This document shows, piece by piece, positions 5,744 through 11,437 of a stretch of 11,437 nt of DNA. The stretch covers positions 1-11,437 of the forward strand of contig JALNZB010000029.1 in the NCBI GenBank assembly GCA_023229545.1, given 5' to 3'. The notes beneath the pieces were generated by a model. That model searched no databases and was not told the origin of the DNA. It saw only the letters and a list, made by a program, of their open reading frames with translations. The DNA is from Sulfuritalea sp. GTDB lineage: Bacteria; Pseudomonadota; Gammaproteobacteria; Burkholderiales; Rhodocyclaceae. The first letter of the stretch is position 1. Each line of letters opens with the position of its first letter. The position numbers and the translations under genes are program-made.

Positions 5744-6391
5744 TCAGACTAGGTAGGAGAGCTTCGTCATCACCTTCGACGAAAGCTTCATGGCTCGCCT
5801 GACTGGCGGCGGCAGATCCCGCGCGCCGTGACATTTCGCGGTTTCGGCGTGGCGGCTCTCGTCGGCCTGCATCTGTTCCAGCACTTCCCATGACTTGACA
5901 TCCTGTGCCGGCAGGCGGGACTTGTAGTCCTCAAGGTGCCCTTCCACCTGGCGTTCGGTTTCTGCCAGAAAGCCCAGACTCCAGGCGTCGCCGCATTTTC
6001 CGGCGAACATTCCGATGGCCAGCGAGCCGGCGTACCACAAGGGATTGAGCAAACTCCTGCGGCCGCCGAGTTCGGCGATGCGTCGTTGCGTCCAGTTGAG
6101 ATGCTCGGTTTCTTCCCATGCCGCCTGTTCCAGTGCGCGCCTGACCGCCGGATCGCGCGAGCCAAGCGCCTGGCCTTGATACAAAGCCTGGGCGCAGATT
6201 TCACCGCAGTGGTTGACGCGCATCAGCGCAGCGGCATGACGCCGCTCGGCCTCGCTCATCCCGGCCTCGGGCAGGTCCTGGCCCGGCATCGGACGGCGGG
6301 TCGGAGCGGCGGCAAAAACGGCGCGCAACGCCTTGTCGAATTCGGGGATGAGGCTATCGATCAACGAAAGTTTCCCGGCGTCAGTTCGCAT
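5744..6391 (-). CDS. coq7: Coq7: demethoxyubiquinone (3-polyprenyl-6-methoxy-1,4-benzoquinone) hydroxylase
   Basis: Di-iron monooxygenase that adds the last ring hydroxyl in ubiquinone synthesis, at the membrane surface. The 215-residue protein has the ferritin-like iron ligands: Glu64 (NHCGE), E94-T-E-H97, Glu146 (AETERQVEGHL) and E178-S-R-H181. Length fits bacterial Coq7 (about 210). It begins MRTDAGKLSLIDSLI, which fits the family start. Its start overlaps the 3' end of the CNP1-like gene by 11 bases, so it is the last gene of an rppH-CNP1-coq7 run. Bacteria using Coq7 usually lack UbiF, so this gene probably supplies that step here. Nothing is broken. Confidence 0.95.
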   Translation of the reverse strand: MRTDAGKLSLIDSLIPEFDKALRAVFAAAPTRRPMPGQDLPEAGMSEAERRHAAALMRVNHCGEICAQALYQGQALGSRDPAVRRALEQAAWEETEHLNWTQRRIAELGGRRSLLNPLWYAGSLAIGMFAGKCGDAWSLGFLAETERQVEGHLEDYKSRLPAQDVKSWEVLEQMQADESRHAETAKCHGARDLPPPVRRAMKLSSKVMTKLSYLV

Positions 6392-6926
6392 CGGGATGCT
6401 TGCCCAGACGCAAGGCGTTGCGCCCTTCGTCCGCCGTGTTGATGGCAGCCCCGACCGGGCAGAAAAAGTCCCGGCTCAAGGCGGCGTGATGACGGTTGAC
6501 GGGCTTGTTTTCGATGGGCCGCCACTCGATGCGGGTGGCGCGCGATTTGATCCAGGTGCCGTCGCTGTGGCCCGTGGCGTAATGCTTCCAGCTCCGTTGC
6601 CGGCAATGGATGCCCTCGAAGCTGACATTGGTGGCGCCGCCGGAGGTCTGCACCACCAGCACATAGCGCACCACGCCGTCGGCGCCGACCGCCAGCGTAC
6701 TGGCGTCAATAAAGTATTTGTTGGTGGCCACCGGGCTGACATAGAACTCGCGCAGGTTTTCTTGTTTGGGAAAGGCCGGCGGCTCGATCCGCTGTTCCTG
6801 CCATGATTTTCCCTCGTCATCGCCTTGGTAGGTGTTCGGCATGGAGGAGCCTCCGGAAAGAATGTTGGACTGCGCAACTGCGTTCAGCGCCACTCCCGCC
6901 AGGAGAAAAGCCATATGGCGTTTCAT
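6381..6926 (-). CDS. CNP1-like secreted protein
   Basis: A 181-residue protein of the CNP1-like family (named after a cryptic neisserial protein), of unknown function and common in Betaproteobacteria. Residues 1-18 form a signal peptide (MKRHMAFLLAGVALNAVA, cut before Gln19), so it is predicted periplasmic. The family core is clear: FPKQENLREFYVS, KYFIDASTLAVGADGVVRYV, NVSFEGIHC and SRDFFCP. Two cysteines, 108 and 156, could form a disulfide. Its ATG overlaps the rppH stop as ATGA, and its end overlaps coq7, which indicates translational coupling across three genes with no evident shared pathway. Confidence 0.88.
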   Translation of the reverse strand: MKRHMAFLLAGVALNAVAQSNILSGGSSMPNTYQGDDEGKSWQEQRIEPPAFPKQENLREFYVSPVATNKYFIDASTLAVGADGVVRYVLVVQTSGGATNVSFEGIHCRQRSWKHYATGHSDGTWIKSRATRIEWRPIENKPVNRHHAALSRDFFCPVGAAINTADEGRNALRLGKHPDAN

Positions 6927-7450
6927 TTCACATCATCCGCCATGTCGGTCTCCCAGCGCGGTATGCGCTCGTCCGGATGGACAAACAGAAGGCGCGCCAA
7001 CTCGATCAGAGCGGTTTCATAAACGCCGCGCTTGAACTCGATCACATTGCCCAGCGGAATCCAGTAACTGTTCCAGCGCCAGGCATCGAATTCCGGATGT
7101 TCGTGGGCGCGCAGGCAGACATCGCTGTCGCGACCGACCATGCGCAGCAGAAACCAGATCTGTTTCTGTCCCCGGTAGGTGCTGCGCCATTCACGGCGAA
7201 TCCACTGCTTCGGCACTTCATAGCGCAGCCAGTCGCGCGTGCGGCCAATGATCCGCACATGTTCGGGCTTGAGACCGGTTTCCTCCTGCAACTCACGCAG
7301 CATCGCCTGCTCGGGATTTTCACCCTTCTTGATGCCGCCCTGCGGGAACTGCCAGGAATGTTCGCGGATCCGCTTGCCCCAAAAAACCTCGTTACGACTG
7401 TTGACCAGAATGATGCCGACGTTCGGGCGAAAGCCTTCACGATCGAGCAT
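6923..7450 (-). CDS. rppH: RNA pyrophosphohydrolase RppH (Nudix)
   Basis: Cytoplasmic Nudix hydrolase that removes pyrophosphate from 5'-triphosphate mRNA ends, opening them to RNase E decay. The 175-residue protein begins with the typical MLDREGFRPNVGIIL and carries a complete Nudix box from Gly38 to Leu60 (G-x5-E44-x7-R52-E53-L-Q-E-E57-T-G). RppH-type features also include HSWQFPQGG and the KQWIRREW segment. The ATG at 7450 matches the family start; only a weak GGAT lies upstream. It is divergent from proS across 129 bases and heads the rppH-CNP1-coq7 run, overlapping the next gene by four bases. The very long frame that extends upstream through proS on this strand is a shadow. Confidence 0.96.
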   Translation of the reverse strand: MLDREGFRPNVGIILVNSRNEVFWGKRIREHSWQFPQGGIKKGENPEQAMLRELQEETGLKPEHVRIIGRTRDWLRYEVPKQWIRREWRSTYRGQKQIWFLLRMVGRDSDVCLRAHEHPEFDAWRWNSYWIPLGNVIEFKRGVYETALIELARLLFVHPDERIPRWETDMADDVK

Positions 7451-7579
7451 GATGCATATCCAATGATTGACTGGGGTGCATTCTTTCACAATAGCGCGCC
7501 TCTGGAAAGCTGCATCTGCCGCATCTGCAAATTTCCGGCGAAGGTAAAATGCGCACTTCCCGCCTTTCAGTCCATAGCC
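7451..7579. promoter_or_regulatory. Divergent rppH/proS promoter region
   Basis: This 129-base gap must contain both promoters. A TTGACT at 7467-7472 could be a plus-strand -35, but no good -10 sits at the right distance. A tandem 9-mer (GCATCTGCC, GCATCTGCA) occupies 7512-7529. Neither proS nor rppH has a strong Shine-Dalgarno here. Confidence 0.45.
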
Positions 7580-9292
7580 ATGCGCGCCAGCCAGTTTTTC
7601 ATCGCCACCCTCAAGGAAGCTCCCTCCGACGCCGAGATCGTCAGCCACCAGCTGATGCTGCGCGCCGGTTTGATTCGTCGCCTCGCCGGCGGCATTTATA
7701 CCTGGATGCCGATGGGATTGCGCGCATTGCGCAAGGTCGAGGCCATTGTGCGCGAGGAAATGAATCGCGCCGGCGCCATCGAGCTGCTGATGCCGGCGGT
7801 GCAGCCTTTCGAGTTGTGGGAAGAATCCGGGCGCGGCCCGAAGTACGGCCCGGAGTTGTTGCGCTTCAAGGATCGCCATCAGCGCGAGTTCGTCATCGGC
7901 CCGACCCATGAAGAAGTCATCACCGACGTGGTGCGCCGCGAGGTGAAAAGCTATCGTCAGTTGCCGCGCCATTTCTACCAGATACAAAGCAAGTTCCGCG
8001 ACGAGATCCGGCCGCGCTTCGGCGTCATGCGCGGTCGCGAGTTCCTGATGAAGGATGGCTATTCCTTCCACACCTCGTATGCCGATCTGGAACGCGAATA
8101 CCGCAACATGTACGACACCTATACCCGCATCTTCACCCGCCTCGGCCTGCAATTCCGCGCCGTGGCGGCGGATACCGGCGCCATCGGCGGCACCGGCTCG
8201 CACGAGTTTCATGTGCTGGCCGATTCGGGCGAAGACGCCATCGCCTTCTGCCCGGCTTCGGACTATGCGGCGAATGTGGAACTGGCGGAAGCCGTAGCGC
8301 CCGCGAAAGTCGGCGCTGGTGGTGCGGCGATCATGGAAAAGAAGGCCACGCCGGGCAAGACCAAGTGCGAGGACGTGGCGGCTTTTCTCGGCCTGCCGCT
8401 GACGCAGGCCGTCAAGGCCATTGCCGTCATGGCCGAAAAGGAAGAAGGCAGCGAGTTCGTCCTGCTGTTGCTGCGCGGCGATCACGAACTGAACGAAATC
8501 AAGGCGCAGAAAGTAATCGGCGAATTCCGTTTCGCCCGTGACGAAGAAATCATCGCCGCGCTCGGCTGCAAGCCCGGCTATATCGGTGCGGTGGGCTTTT
8601 CCGGCAGGGTCGTGGCCGACCGCAGCGTCGCGGTCATGAACGACTGCGTCTGCGGCGCCAATGAGGAAGGCTATCACCTCACCGGCGTCAATTTCGGGCG
8701 CGACCTGCCGCAGCCCGAAACCGTCGCCGACATCCGCAACGTGGTGGCGGGCGACCCCTCGCCTGACGGCCAGGGCGCGCTGGAACTGTGTCGTGGCATC
8801 GAAGTCGGCCATATCTTCCAGTTGCGCACCAAATATGCCGAAGCGCTGAAATGCACCTTCCTCGACGAGCAGGGCAAGGACCAGGTCATGGAAATGGGTT
8901 GCTACGGCATCGGCGTTTCGCGCATCGTCGGCGCCGCCATCGAGCAGGGCAATGACGAGCGCGGCATCGTTTTCCCCGCCGGCATCGCGCCCTTCGCCGT
9001 GGTGATCGTGCCGATGAATTACGCCAAGTCGGAAACCGTGCGCGCCGCCGCCGACGCGCTGCATGCCGAACTGCTCGCCGCCGGCATCGACGCGATTCTC
9101 GACGACCGCGACGAGCGGCCCGGATCGATGTTCGCCGACTGGGAACTGATCGGCATACCGCATCGCGTGGTGGTCGGCGAGCGCGGGCTCAAGGAAGGCA
9201 AGCTGGAATACAAGGGTCGCACCGACGCCGAGGCCACCATGGTTGCCGCCAGCGAAATGGCGGCCTTCCTGCAACGGAAGTTGTGCGGCTGA
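7580..9292 (+). CDS. proS: Prolyl-tRNA synthetase (bacterial type, with editing domain)
   Basis: Charges tRNA-Pro with proline in the cytoplasm. The 570-residue length is that of the bacterial type. Class II motifs are in order: motif 1 around 38-75 (GGIYTWMPMGLRALRKVE), motif 2 around 140-164 (FRDEIRPRFGVMRGREFLMKD), motif 3 around 440-448 (GCYGIGVSR). Between motifs 2 and 3, about 225-385, lies the INS editing domain that hydrolyses Ala-tRNA-Pro, with Lys279 (QAVKAI) at the editing lysine known from E. coli. The C-terminal anticodon-binding domain runs about 470-565. The ATG at 7580 gives the usual MRASQFFIATLKEAP start; the frame is open far upstream to 6803, but that part covers rppH and is a shadow. 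Its 3' end overlaps the transglycosylase start by 10 bases. Confidence 0.98.
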   Translation: MRASQFFIATLKEAPSDAEIVSHQLMLRAGLIRRLAGGIYTWMPMGLRALRKVEAIVREEMNRAGAIELLMPAVQPFELWEESGRGPKYGPELLRFKDRHQREFVIGPTHEEVITDVVRREVKSYRQLPRHFYQIQSKFRDEIRPRFGVMRGREFLMKDGYSFHTSYADLEREYRNMYDTYTRIFTRLGLQFRAVAADTGAIGGTGSHEFHVLADSGEDAIAFCPASDYAANVELAEAVAPAKVGAGGAAIMEKKATPGKTKCEDVAAFLGLPLTQAVKAIAVMAEKEEGSEFVLLLLRGDHELNEIKAQKVIGEFRFARDEEIIAALGCKPGYIGAVGFSGRVVADRSVAVMNDCVCGANEEGYHLTGVNFGRDLPQPETVADIRNVVAGDPSPDGQGALELCRGIEVGHIFQLRTKYAEALKCTFLDEQGKDQVMEMGCYGIGVSRIVGAAIEQGNDERGIVFPAGIAPFAVVIVPMNYAKSETVRAAADALHAELLAAGIDAILDDRDERPGSMFADWELIGIPHRVVVGERGLKEGKLEYKGRTDAEATMVAASEMAAFLQRKLCG

Positions 9293-9897
9293 TCCGCCGC
9301 CTCGCGCTGGGACTGGCTGCGGCGCTTCTGCCGGCGGCGGTCCTCGCCGGGGCGCAGCAATACGAGCCGCTGGCCGCCAGCGTGCAGGCTGGCCTGCACG
9401 CGGCGATTGCCGACCGCGCTGCGCCTGACCCGCAGTTCCCCTCGATCCATGAAAAGGTCAACTGGCTGACCGAGATGTCGGCGCGCCTGAGCCGCCGCAT
9501 GCCTGACCGTGAGGCGCGTCTGGAACTTCTCAAGACCGTGTATTACGAAGCCAAGCGCGCCGGCCTCGACCCGCAGATGGTGCTCGGCCTGATCCAGGTC
9601 GAAAGCGGCTTCAAGAAATACTCGGTATCTTCCGCAGGCGCGCGCGGCTACATGCAGGTGATGCCCTTCTGGATCAGGCTGATCGGCAACAAAGACAGCA
9701 ACCTGTTCCACATGCGCACCAACCTGCGCTTCGGCTGCACCATCCTGCGCCACTATCTCGACATCGAAAAAGGCGATCTCTACCGCGCGCTCGGCCGCTA
9801 CAACGGCAGCCTGGGCAAGCCGGAGTATCCGAACATGGTGCGCGGGGCGTGGGAGAAGCAGTGGGGTTGGGGACCGCGAGTGATCGGGCCGCGATAG
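9283..9897 (+). CDS. Secreted lytic transglycosylase (SLT domain)
   Basis: Predicted periplasmic enzyme that cleaves the MurNAc-GlcNAc bond of peptidoglycan to give 1,6-anhydro ends. The 204-residue protein begins with a signal peptide (basic RLIRR, hydrophobic core, cut near residue 22-24, VLAGA|QQ). The SLT/goose-lysozyme-like domain fills about 80-195: catalytic Glu107 in GLIQVESGF, the GARGYMQVMP motif at 119-128, and the late GRYNGS motif at 171-176. The GTG start is chosen because it gives a complete signal peptide; it lies inside the last codons of proS, and GGAAG is only 2 bases from it, so translation is probably coupled to proS. No terminator is visible after the stop. Confidence 0.92.
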   Translation: MRLIRRLALGLAAALLPAAVLAGAQQYEPLAASVQAGLHAAIADRAAPDPQFPSIHEKVNWLTEMSARLSRRMPDREARLELLKTVYYEAKRAGLDPQMVLGLIQVESGFKKYSVSSAGARGYMQVMPFWIRLIGNKDSNLFHMRTNLRFGCTILRHYLDIEKGDLYRALGRYNGSLGKPEYPNMVRGAWEKQWGWGPRVIGPR

Positions 9898-9937
9898 CCG
9901 CTTATTCGCCGTAGCGCCAGCACCGACTTTTGGTATA
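9895..9937 (+). repeat. Left copy of imperfect direct repeat flanking mqsRA
   Basis: TAGCCGCT at 9895-9902, then a 34-base block at 9904-9937 (ATTCGCCGT...CCGACTTTTGGTATA), recur downstream of mqsA. The 34-base blocks match at 27 positions by hand alignment. Confidence 0.6.
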
Positions 9938-9944
9938 GGTCCGC

Positions 9945-9973
9945 TTGCCAGCGATAACCTACTAGGTTAGTAT
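9945..9973 (+). promoter_or_regulatory. mqsRA promoter
   Basis: TTGCCA (9945-9950) and TAGTAT (9968-9973) are 17 bp apart. The palindromic operator covers most of the spacer and enters the -10, so bound antitoxin would block RNA polymerase. The expected transcription start, about 9980, is essentially the mqsR start codon. Confidence 0.65.
9955..9969. promoter_or_regulatory. MqsA operator palindrome
   Basis: TAACCTACTAGGTTA is a perfect palindrome around one central base. It matches the AACCT-N-AGGTT sites that E. coli MqsA binds in the mqsRA promoter. E. coli has two such sites; only one is seen here. MqsA's DNA-contact residues are conserved in this copy. Confidence 0.85.
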
Positions 9974-9980
9974 CAATTCT

Positions 9981-10277
9981 GTGGAAAAAGGCAAGCCTCA
10001 TTACCCGCTGAGAGCCGTCAAGCTATTGGTCAAGCAGGGCAAGGTCCGCTCGACGATGACTGCGCTCAGCGGCGCTGAGGCGATGGGGTTCGACTTCGAC
10101 GGCATGCTCGATGTCGTGATGGCGCTGAGTGCGACTGACTTCTACAAGAGCATGACGACGCATGCGGATCATCGCGTGTGGCAGGACGTGTACCACCCGA
10201 CGACGCCATCCGGCGAGGTGTATTTGAAGTTGACGGTGATTGCCGACGTACTGATCGTGTCTTTCAAGGAGCTATGA
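9981..10277 (+). CDS. mqsR: MqsR toxin (mRNA interferase of a type II TA system)
   Basis: RelE-fold endoribonuclease toxin that in E. coli cuts mRNA, mainly at GCU, and is neutralised by MqsA. The protein has 98 residues, the same length as E. coli MqsR, and shares GFDFDGM, DFYKSMTTHADH, WQDVY and the C-terminal VLIVSFKEL. Residues implicated in activity in E. coli (Lys56, Gln68, Tyr81, Lys96) are all present at identical positions, so the toxin looks intact. The GTG start aligns with E. coli Met1 (VEKGKPH). No Shine-Dalgarno precedes it, and the predicted transcription start is almost on the codon, so the mRNA may be leaderless. Its TGA lies just before the mqsA start. The toxin-first gene order is typical of mqsRA. 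Confidence 0.96.
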   Translation: MEKGKPHYPLRAVKLLVKQGKVRSTMTALSGAEAMGFDFDGMLDVVMALSATDFYKSMTTHADHRVWQDVYHPTTPSGEVYLKLTVIADVLIVSFKEL

Positions 10278-10279
10278 CC

Positions 10280-10681
10280 ATGAAATGTCCAAACTGCGGA
10301 GCGGCCAGGCTGGTGCATGACACCCGCGATTTGCCATACATCTACAAAGGCGAGTCAACCGTTCTTCCCCAGGTAACCGGCGACTTTTGCCCGGCCTGCG
10401 GAGAAGGGGTCTTTGACGCCGTCGAGTCGCGTCGCGTCAGCGCGTCAATGCGCGAATTCAGCAAGCAGGTCAATGCGTCGATTGTCGCGCCGGGATTCAT
10501 CGTTGGTGTGCGGAAAAAACTCAATCTAGACCAGCGCGAAGCAGCCAGGATTTTCGGCGGCGGCGTCAATGCATTTTCGCGCTACGAGAACGGCAAGACC
10601 AAGCCCCCCCTGGCGCTGGTGAAATTGCTCAAGGTGCTCGATCACCACCCGGATCTGCTGGACGAAATCAGGACAGCGTAG
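10280..10681 (+). CDS. mqsA: MqsA antitoxin and autorepressor
   Basis: Antitoxin that binds MqsR through a zinc-binding N-terminal domain and represses the operon through a C-terminal HTH domain. The 133-residue protein has zinc ligands Cys3, Cys6, Cys37 and Cys40. The HTH domain, about 68-132, includes the nearly invariant FGGGVNAFSRYE at 92-103 with Asn97 and Arg101, the residues that contact DNA in E. coli. The ATG at 10280 gives the usual MKCP start and has AAGGAG (10266-10271) 8 bases upstream, inside the end of mqsR; an in-frame ATG at 10274 overlaps the toxin stop but sits only 2 bases from that site. The pair appears complete and functional. Confidence 0.96.
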   Translation: MKCPNCGAARLVHDTRDLPYIYKGESTVLPQVTGDFCPACGEGVFDAVESRRVSASMREFSKQVNASIVAPGFIVGVRKKLNLDQREAARIFGGGVNAFSRYENGKTKPPLALVKLLKVLDHHPDLLDEIRTA

Positions 10682-10747
10682 CCGCTCTGCCGGCCTGGCG
10701 AGCAGGGTATTTCATTCGCCGTGTCGTCAGCGCCGACTCTGGGTATT
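10679..10747 (+). repeat. Right copy of imperfect direct repeat flanking mqsRA
   Basis: TAGCCGCT (10679-10686, including the mqsA stop) and a 34-base block (10714-10747) repeat the DNA upstream of mqsR, here separated by 27 extra bases. Within this copy GGGTATTTC also occurs twice (10705-10713, 10741-10749). Confidence 0.6.
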
Positions 10748-10757
10748 TCCTCTCAAG

Positions 10758-10997
10758 GGAGATGCCGGGACTCGCCCCGGCGGGCGAGGTACTTTCTTGT
10801 GATGCGACAAGAAAGTACCCAAAGAAACGCACCCCGCCTCCCCGGCCCTGCGGGCTACCCTCGCTGCGGAAGGCCCGCCGGGCCGGTCGCTAAACTAGCC
10901 GGCCAAAATGCGGCCGTCGTCGGACAACGCGACCGGAATTCCCCGGCGAACCTTCCTCGCTCGGCGGGTCAGAGGGGAAGGAAAAACTTCCGCGCAT
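10758..10997. repeat. GC-rich hairpin-rich dispersed repeat element
   Basis: Several nested inverted repeats follow one another: CTCGCCC/GGGCGAG (10771-10777, 10782-10788), a perfect 13-bp stem GGTACTTTCTTGT/ACAAGAAAGTACC (10788-10800, 10807-10819), and CCGGCCC/GGGCCGG (10842-10848, 10880-10886). The string AAGAAAGTACCCAAAGAAA, then CCTGCGGGCTACCCTCGCTG and GGTCGCTAAACT, resembles a repeat I know from many GC-rich beta- and gammaproteobacterial genomes, often mis-called as a small gene. An open frame at 10721-10999 is proline/arginine-rich with no domain and is not treated as a gene. The element's exact ends are uncertain. Confidence 0.7.
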
Positions 10998-10999
10998 GA

Positions 11000-11155
11000 T
11001 AGATCGTGGCAAACATAAGTCCTAAGCCGATTTTCCTTCCATAGTTACGGCATTCCATTTATCGGGAACGTTTCCCGATACCTCCGGTCAAATGCCAGGA
11101 GCCCGGACATCTATCTGAAAGCAATATGCAGTGCGTCGAAAGGAGAGTAGCAATT
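11000..11155. other. Non-coding lead region of the Mrr-N-like gene
   Basis: An AT-richer stretch with no supported gene. It holds the 21-base palindrome and the ribosome site of the next gene. I could not find a convincing -35/-10 pair. Together with the repeat to its left it makes up the gene-free 10682-11155 interval. Confidence 0.5.
11060..11080. promoter_or_regulatory. Perfect spaced palindrome, putative operator
   Basis: Nine-base arms TATCGGGAA and TTCCCGATA are separated by CGT. There is no U-tract on either side, so a protein-binding operator is more likely than a terminator. It lies 75 bases before the Mrr-N-like ATG. The bound regulator is not identified. Confidence 0.6.
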
Positions 11156-11437
11156 ATGCTTCCCGTCTATAATGAAATTTATATTCCACTATTGGCCGAA
11201 ATTCGCAGCAGAGGAGGCCGCTCCAAGCCCAGAGACAAAAATCGGCACGGGCAGACAATTTATACCGCATTAGCCGAATATTTTGCGCTAACCCAAGCAG
11301 ATCTAAACGAAAAAGTGCTTGAGGAAGATGGCACTGCCCGGTCCAAATGGGAGAACATGGTTCGCTGGGCTCGCAATGACCTGAAGAAGAAAGGCCTCCT
11401 ACTAGCGCCGAGTCACGGAGTATGGGCTGTAGGTGAC
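11156..11437 (+). CDS. Mrr N-terminal-like winged-helix protein, 5' part only
   Basis: The first 94 codons of a gene that runs off the window. The visible part resembles the N-terminal winged-helix domain of the Mrr restriction protein family: VYNEIYIPLLAEI at the start, then helix ALAEYFALTQADLNE, then the hallmark KWENMVRWARNDLKKKGLL (65-83) and S-HGVWAVGD. In Mrr-type enzymes this domain precedes a PD-(D/E)xK nuclease that cuts methylated DNA, but the same domain heads other effectors too, so the catalytic part is unknown. AAAGGAG lies 10 bases before the ATG. GC content is lower and codons such as AGA, CTA and TTA are more frequent than in the housekeeping genes, a sign of transfer. A palindromic operator-like site lies upstream. 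Confidence 0.8.
   Translation, partial: MLPVYNEIYIPLLAEIRSRGGRSKPRDKNRHGQTIYTALAEYFALTQADLNEKVLEEDGTARSKWENMVRWARNDLKKKGLLLAPSHGVWAVGD

Noticed and set aside
7467..7490. TTGACT as the proS -35
   Set aside because: No acceptable -10 hexamer occurs 15-19 bases downstream, so a specific promoter is not called.
6923..9274. Very long minus-strand open frame (783 codons) antisense to proS
   Set aside because: Only the last 175 codons (rppH) resemble a protein; the rest is His/Gly/Asp-rich shadow of the proS reading frame in GC-rich DNA.
10721..10999. Plus-strand ORF of 92 codons in the repeat element
   Set aside because: It translates a dispersed GC-rich repeat, has no ribosome site or domain, and looks like a commonly mis-annotated frame.
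1..11437. CRISPR array, tRNA, rRNA, transposase
   Set aside because: No regularly spaced repeats, cloverleaf, rRNA stretch or transposase motifs were found on either strand.

Overview
The window looks like the chromosome of a GC-rich betaproteobacterium, most plausibly of the Rhodocyclales (Azoarcus/Thauera/Dechloromonas type). I infer this from base composition, from a CNP1-like gene (a family centred on Betaproteobacteria), and from the rppH/proS neighbourhood. No rRNA or tRNA is present to fix the taxonomy, and no search was run.

Layout. (1) 1-1123: 3' part of an acetate/cation symporter gene (actP-like) ending in a strong intrinsic terminator. (2) 1123-3910, minus strand: an ankyrin-repeat lipoprotein, then a 40-codon signal-peptide-like ORF whose stop overlaps the GTG start of a membrane Ser/Thr kinase with a Cache-like sensor; these may form one operon. 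(3) 3954-4911: a small two-helix membrane protein (minus) divergent from a protein made of five 34-residue TPR units (plus). (4) 4912-5326: an AT-rich gap without a convincing protein gene. On its minus strand a promoter-like pair, twin TGCA-N-TGCA boxes, two stem-loops, a CU-rich anti-Shine-Dalgarno loop and a U-tailed terminator together suggest an undescribed small RNA of about 150 nt. (5) 5327-5743: OsmC-family protein, convergent with coq7 with no bases between the stop codons. (6) 5744-7450, minus: overlapping genes rppH, CNP1-like and coq7. (7) 7580-9897, plus: proS overlapping a secreted lytic transglycosylase. (8) 9895-10747: a type II toxin-antitoxin operon mqsR-mqsA with its palindromic operator, flanked by imperfect direct repeats. 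(9) 10682-11000: a GC-rich, hairpin-rich dispersed repeat. (10) 11000-11437: AT-richer DNA with a perfect spaced palindrome and the 5' end of an Mrr-N-like winged-helix gene that runs off the window.

Regions 1-7 are mostly housekeeping: acetate uptake, ubiquinone synthesis, mRNA 5'-end processing, tRNA charging and peptidoglycan turnover. Regions 8-10 are accessory: a toxin-antitoxin cassette, a repeat, and the start of a probable restriction/defence gene, so the right end looks like the edge of a defence or genomic island. The most novel-looking items are the putative small RNA with its operator, the leader ORF overlapping the kinase start, and the palindrome-controlled Mrr-N gene.
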